A DNA stretch of 24,731 nt from an uncultured Collinsella sp. (GTDB lineage: Bacteria > Actinomycetota > Coriobacteriia > Coriobacteriales > Coriobacteriaceae). This document shows, one piece after another, positions 21,435 through 24,731 of the stretch (positions are counted from its first letter, which is position 1; each line of letters starts with the position of its first letter). The stretch lies in the NCBI GenBank assembly GCA_900545075.1, contig UQXT01000023.1:1-24731 (forward strand). The letters run 5' to 3'. Below the pieces are notes generated by a model that saw only the letters and a program-made list of their open reading frames with translations, was not told the origin of the DNA and did no database searches. The position numbers were made by a program, and so were the translations under genes.

Positions 21435-23033
21435 ATGGATCAAAAGGCTTCCGCAAAGGTCCTCGTACTCGACTTTGGTGCGCAGTACGGTCAGCTCATT
21501 GCCCGTCGCGTCCGCGACCTCAACGTGTATTCCGAGATCGTTCCTTGCGACATCTCGGCCGATGAGATTCGCGAGATGAACGCCTCTGCGCTCATCCTTT
21601 CCGGCGGCCCGGCCTCTGTGTATGCCGAGGACGCTCCGTCCATCGACCCCGCCATCTTTGACCTGGGCCTTCCCGTCCTGGGCTTCTGCTACGGCCATCA
21701 GATCACGGCCGTGACGCTCGGCGGCAAGGTCGGCCACTCCGAGGTGGGCGAGTATGGCCGCGCCACCATCACGCGCACGGCAGGCGCCAAGCTCTTTAAC
21801 TCCACGCCCATGGAGCAGACCGTGTGGATGAGCCACCGCGATGCCGTCTCCGAGGTGCCCGAGGGCTTTACCGTTACCGCCAGCACCGACGTGTGCCCGG
21901 TTGCCGCCATGGAGTGCGTCGAGCGCAAGATCTTCACCACGCAGTTCCACCCCGAGGTCAAGCATTCCGAGTACGGTCAGCAGCTGCTGAGCAACTTCCT
22001 GTTTGAGATCTGTGGCCTGGAGCCCAACTGGAGCATGGACAACCTGGTCGAGACCATGACGGCCGAGTTCCGCGAGAAGGTCGGCGACGACCGCGTGATT
22101 CTGGCCCTGTCCGGTGGCGTCGACTCCTCCGTCGTGGCTGCGCTGGGCGCCCGCGCCGTGGGCAAGCAGATGACCTGCGTGTTCATCAACCACGGCCTGC
22201 TGCGCAAGGGCGAGCCCGAGCAGGTGGAGGAGGTCTTCACCAAGCAGTTTGACGTCGACTTTATCCACGTCCACGCCGAGGACCGCTACGCCGAGCTTCT
22301 GGCCGGCGTGACCGAGCCCGAAGAGAAGCGTCGCATCATCGGTACGCAGTTCTGGAAAGAGTTCTTCGCCGTGGCGCAGCAGCTCGAGACCGATGGCAAG
22401 CCGGTCAAGTACCTGGCTCAGGGTACCATCTACCCCGACATCATCGAGTCCGGCGCTCGCAAGACGGGCGGCAAGACGGCCACCATCAAGAGCCACCACA
22501 ACCTGATCCCGTTCCCCGAGGGCGTGCACTTCGACCTCATTGAGCCGCTCGACCACTTCTTTAAGGACGAGGTCCGCGCGCTTGGTCTGGCGCTGGGCCT
22601 GCCGGGTCACATCGTGTTCCGCCAGCCTTTCCCGGGCCCGGGTCTGGCCATCCGCATTATCGGCGCGGTCGACAAGGAGAAGCTCGAGATCCTCAAGAAC
22701 GCCGACGCTATCGTACGCGAGGAGCTCGACGCCTACAACCAGCGTCTGTTTGAGCAGACCGGCGAGCGCAACTCCGAGCACAGCTGCTGGCAGTATTTCG
22801 CGGTCCTGCCTGACATCAAGTCCGTCGGCGTTATGGGCGACGAGCGCACCTACCAGCGCCCGATCATCCTGCGTGCCGTCGAGTCCAGCGATGCCATGAC
22901 CGCCGACTGGGCCAAGCTGCCCTACGACGTGCTGGCCCGCATCTCCGGCCGCATCGTTGCCGAGGTTCCCGGAGCCAACCGCGTGTGCTACGACATCACG
23001 TCCAAGCCGCCCGCGACCATCGAGTGGGAATAG
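21435..23033 (+). CDS. guaA: GMP synthase, glutamine-hydrolysing
   Basis: It converts XMP to GMP using ATP and glutamine, the last step of guanine nucleotide synthesis. The 532-residue protein has full length. The amidotransferase domain has C85 in GFCYGHQ (commonly GxCYGMQ in relatives) and H172/E174 (QFHPEVKHSE). The ATP-pyrophosphatase domain has the P-loop LSGGVDSSV (225-233). The C-terminal dimerisation domain ends IEWE, the universal GuaA terminus. ATG at 21435 follows AGAGGGGG; a longer in-frame start has poor support. A strong terminator follows, and the sequence beyond is AT-rich foreign DNA. Confidence 0.97.
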   Translation: MDQKASAKVLVLDFGAQYGQLIARRVRDLNVYSEIVPCDISADEIREMNASALILSGGPASVYAEDAPSIDPAIFDLGLPVLGFCYGHQITAVTLGGKVGHSEVGEYGRATITRTAGAKLFNSTPMEQTVWMSHRDAVSEVPEGFTVTASTDVCPVAAMECVERKIFTTQFHPEVKHSEYGQQLLSNFLFEICGLEPNWSMDNLVETMTAEFREKVGDDRVILALSGGVDSSVVAALGARAVGKQMTCVFINHGLLRKGEPEQVEEVFTKQFDVDFIHVHAEDRYAELLAGVTEPEEKRRIIGTQFWKEFFAVAQQLETDGKPVKYLAQGTIYPDIIESGARKTGGKTATIKSHHNLIPFPEGVHFDLIEPLDHFFKDEVRALGLALGLPGHIVFRQPFPGPGLAIRIIGAVDKEKLEILKNADAIVREELDAYNQRLFEQTGERNSEHSCWQYFAVLPDIKSVGVMGDERTYQRPIILRAVESSDAMTADWAKLPYDVLARISGRIVAEVPGANRVCYDITSKPPATIEWE

Positions 23034-23047
23034 TAAATAGCTCTTTG

Positions 23048-23082
23048 CGAGGGAGGTCGGATGCGGCCTCCCTCGTTTTTTA
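23048..23082 (+). terminator. Terminator after guaA
   Basis: CGAGGGAGG (23048-23056) pairs with CCTCCCTCG (23067-23075), followed by TTTTTT. It is a strong intrinsic terminator and appears to mark the end of native sequence. Confidence 0.92.
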
Positions 23083-23521
23083 TTTGCGTGCCATGGATGC
23101 TTGTGCATTGTGGTGTATGTGGTACATGCAAACCAGCCACGCAATCTCTCAAGCTGTTTAGCTGGGATTATTGTTTGCTGGTATTTTTTAAAGTGTTTTC
23201 AATTACCGAAGCAACGCCATCAATTTATTTCAATTAATGCTGACCGGCAGATCGCGTCCGCCCGCAAGAGGCCGCTCGGACTGGTACTCAAAATGTACTC
23301 ACGACGTTTTGAGTATCGATTTGCTGGTACTCACAGACGGTAAAAACGACTGTCTACCTCGATATATTCGTTATCCCCAACGATTCGTCAACGAATACTG
23401 ACTAGTGATTGAGTGATGCATGGCTCAAATTGGTATACGTAATTACGTAATTACGTATTCTGAAGTAAAATGATTTCGGTCAATTAAGGAACGTAGAACA
23501 GGTCAATTCGGAGGGGCGATC
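23083..23521. other. AT-rich intergenic leader of the restriction-modification locus
   Basis: No credible gene is present. Base composition is visibly more AT-rich than the neighbouring guaA. It holds the inverted pair TACTCAAAA/TTTTGAGTA (about 23284-23318), three GTACTCA copies between 23280 and 23335, ATTCGTT/AACGAAT inverted repeats near 23366-23396, the 24-bp palindrome at 23435-23458, and a direct repeat ggtcaatt (23478 and 23501). Confidence 0.6.
23435..23471 (+). promoter_or_regulatory. Palindromic operator and likely promoter of the RM operon
   Basis: The segment 23435-23458 is a perfect 24-bp palindrome made of overlapping TACGTAATTACGTA copies. TAAAAT (23466-23471) lies just after it as a likely -10, so the palindrome covers the spacer and -35 region. 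Tandem 8-bp AT-rich units are typical of ribbon-helix-helix repressor sites. The promoter call is tentative because the -35 is weak. Confidence 0.6.
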
Positions 23522-23689
23522 ATGGAGGAAGATCAGGCTGTTCATGCCGAAAGGGAGCTAGATAAGTTCACGCTCTCGATAACCCGCGAGGATAAGCGGG
23601 CTCTTAAGTCCTATGCCGCGCGCCAGGATAAGACGGTGGCTAAAGTCCTGCGCGAATGGATTGACGAGAAGTGCAAGGGGGAGAAGTGA
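23522..23689 (+). CDS. Ribbon-helix-helix (CopG/Arc-like) regulator, 55 aa
   Basis: It starts at ATG 23522 with GGAGGGG (23510-23516) and overlaps the methyltransferase start by one base (TGATG). The core is an N-terminal strand KFTLSI (15-20), helix TREDKRALKSYAARQ and helix KTVAKVLREWIDEK, the classic RHH layout with the T-V turn between helices. RHH proteins bind DNA as dimers through the strand and usually autoregulate. Here it probably controls the methyltransferase operon through the palindrome upstream. It could also be an antitoxin, but no toxin gene is adjacent. Confidence 0.75.
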   Translation: MEEDQAVHAERELDKFTLSITREDKRALKSYAARQDKTVAKVLREWIDEKCKGEK

Positions 23690-24731
23690 TGTCTCAGACG
23701 GCGCAAGCGGTCGTTCAGAACCTTGTTGATCGCGCTGTCAAGCTGGGCGATCGTCAGCTCGCTGCCGACATCCGCGCCTTTGCTGCGCAGCGCCAGTTTG
23801 GGCTTGTATTTGAACACAACCGTCCAGAGCGACTTCGCCTTTATGGCAAACCTATCATGGAGGGCGATGTCGTACAGGTGCTTCCCGAGCGTGGTAAAAA
23901 AGAGGACTCTAGCTCCCAACTGCTATGGTTGGTAAATACCGTTCGGGGGGGGGTTGCTGATCTAAAGCCATATCAATCGCCCTCGTATGACGAAAACGAA
24001 TGTGAGCCCCGCTCCGTTGCTGTCGACGATGTCGTGCCTGTTGCTGAATATGACCAGCCGATTTATGCTGGCCTCAAAGAGACTGGGCGTGTCGAGCGCG
24101 CTGGCGATAAGCCCTATCAAGTAGTCATTAACGGCGAAAACTACCATGCTCTTGAAACCTTGGCCTTTGCCTATGCAGGCAAAGTGGACTGCATATATAT
24201 TGACCCACCCTATAACACTGGCGCCCGCGACTGGAAATACAACAACGATTACGTCGACGGCTCCGACGCCTATCGCCACTCCAAGTGGCTTGCCTTCATG
24301 GAGCGCCGCCTCAAGCTCGCCAAGCAGCTGCTCAACCCCAACGATTCCGTACTCATCGTGACGATCGACGAGAAGGAGTACGCAAGGCTTGAGCTTCTTT
24401 TAGAGAGCGTTTTTCCCAACGCGACCGGTATCCAGACGGTTTCAATCACCATAAACAAGAACGGGGTTGCCCGCGGCAACCAGTTCAAGAGAGCTGACGA
24501 GTACGCTGTCTTTTGCTTTTTTGGCACCGCCGCGCCGTGCCAAGTGGACCGCAGACTCTATTCCGTTGAGTTCGGAGAACTTGAGGGAAAAGTGGCTGCT
24601 GAGAGGCGGTTCCAATTCGGCGCGAAGCGATCGGCCTAACCTCTTTTATCCAATCTACATCAACGAGAGAAGCCGAACCATAGAGGCGATTGGCGATAGC
24701 ATTCCTCGTGAAATGGATTATCACGCGGTGC
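23689..24731 (+). pseudogene. mod: Type III DNA methyltransferase (Mod), frameshifted and cut by window end
   Basis: It is an adenine-specific beta-class methyltransferase of a type III restriction-modification system. The intact frame 23689-24639 encodes 316 residues including motif IV D172PPYNTG, then HSKWLAFMERRLKLAKQLL and LLIVTIDE-like SVLIVTIDEKEY. After FCFFGTAAPC the homologous sequence continues one frame over (KWTADSIPLSSENLREKW, then LLRGGSNSARSDRPNLFYPIYI), showing a +1 shift at about 24525-24545. Frame one then ends at a TAA at 24639. Motif I (AdoMet binding) would lie past the shift and beyond the window, so the truncated product should be inactive. Codons 86-88 contain a G9 run. 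Normal Mod proteins exceed 550 residues. Confidence 0.85.
23945..23953 (+). repeat. G9 homopolymer tract in mod
   Basis: Nine consecutive G residues encode the end of R86 and G87-G88 in the methyltransferase (TVRGGVADL). In this copy the tract length keeps the downstream DPPYNTG motif in frame. Poly-G tracts of this length inside mod genes are a known slipped-strand switch in other bacteria. Confidence 0.85.

Noticed and set aside
21390..23144. 584-codon minus-strand frame over guaA
   Set aside because: Antisense of a fully conserved GMP synthase.

Overview
The window looks like a piece of a high-GC actinobacterial chromosome, most likely class Coriobacteriia and probably Collinsella or a close relative. 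That assignment is inferred from codon usage, the MurT-GatD cell-wall gene, the tandem glycerol dehydrogenases and the style of the dispersed GGGACAGG hairpins; no 16S or other decisive marker is present.

Positions 1-7337 are the integrase-proximal end of a temperate prophage lying against the 3' end of a tRNA-Glu(UUC) gene (7334-7410, minus strand). A leftward early operon (4847 down to 1) encodes a Cro-like HTH protein, a 45-aa protein, a SANT/zinc-ribbon protein, a one-TM protein, two small unknowns, a RusA resolvase, a 67-aa protein, a DUF1351 protein, an ERF single-strand-annealing protein, a coiled-coil protein and a repeat-bearing SSB that runs off the window. The rightward lysogeny module encodes a small XRE repressor, a bacterial PH-domain protein and a serine integrase whose reading frame ends inside the tRNA gene. 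Between the two modules is a compact switch with three related operators; two of them sit inside the 17-bp spacers of face-to-face promoters.

Positions 7411-12052 hold an intergenic patch with an alternating 40-bp-spaced repeat and a REP-like hairpin, then a minus-strand operon of two related TPR-like proteins followed by a 725-aa MurT-GatD fusion that would amidate lipid II.

Positions 12564-19137 are a plus-strand run: iron-dependent alcohol dehydrogenase, glycerol dehydrogenase, a second diverged glycerol dehydrogenase, a protein with four predicted [4Fe-4S] clusters, the ATPase/GTPase YchF and a DUF1648-type membrane protein. The dehydrogenases suggest fermentative glycerol/diol metabolism in an anaerobe.

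Positions 19147-21166 carry a degenerate HAD-like protein and an XRE regulator diverging from a perfect 26-bp palindrome, a MITE-like inverted-repeat element, and a type I L-asparaginase on the minus strand. guaA (21435-23033) follows and ends in a strong terminator.

Immediately after guaA the sequence becomes AT-rich and a restriction-modification locus starts: a ribbon-helix-helix protein behind a perfect 24-bp palindrome, then a type III DNA methyltransferase gene with a G9 tract near its start and an apparent frameshift near 24540. This looks like a horizontally acquired island, with signs of phase variation, at a well-known insertion hotspot.
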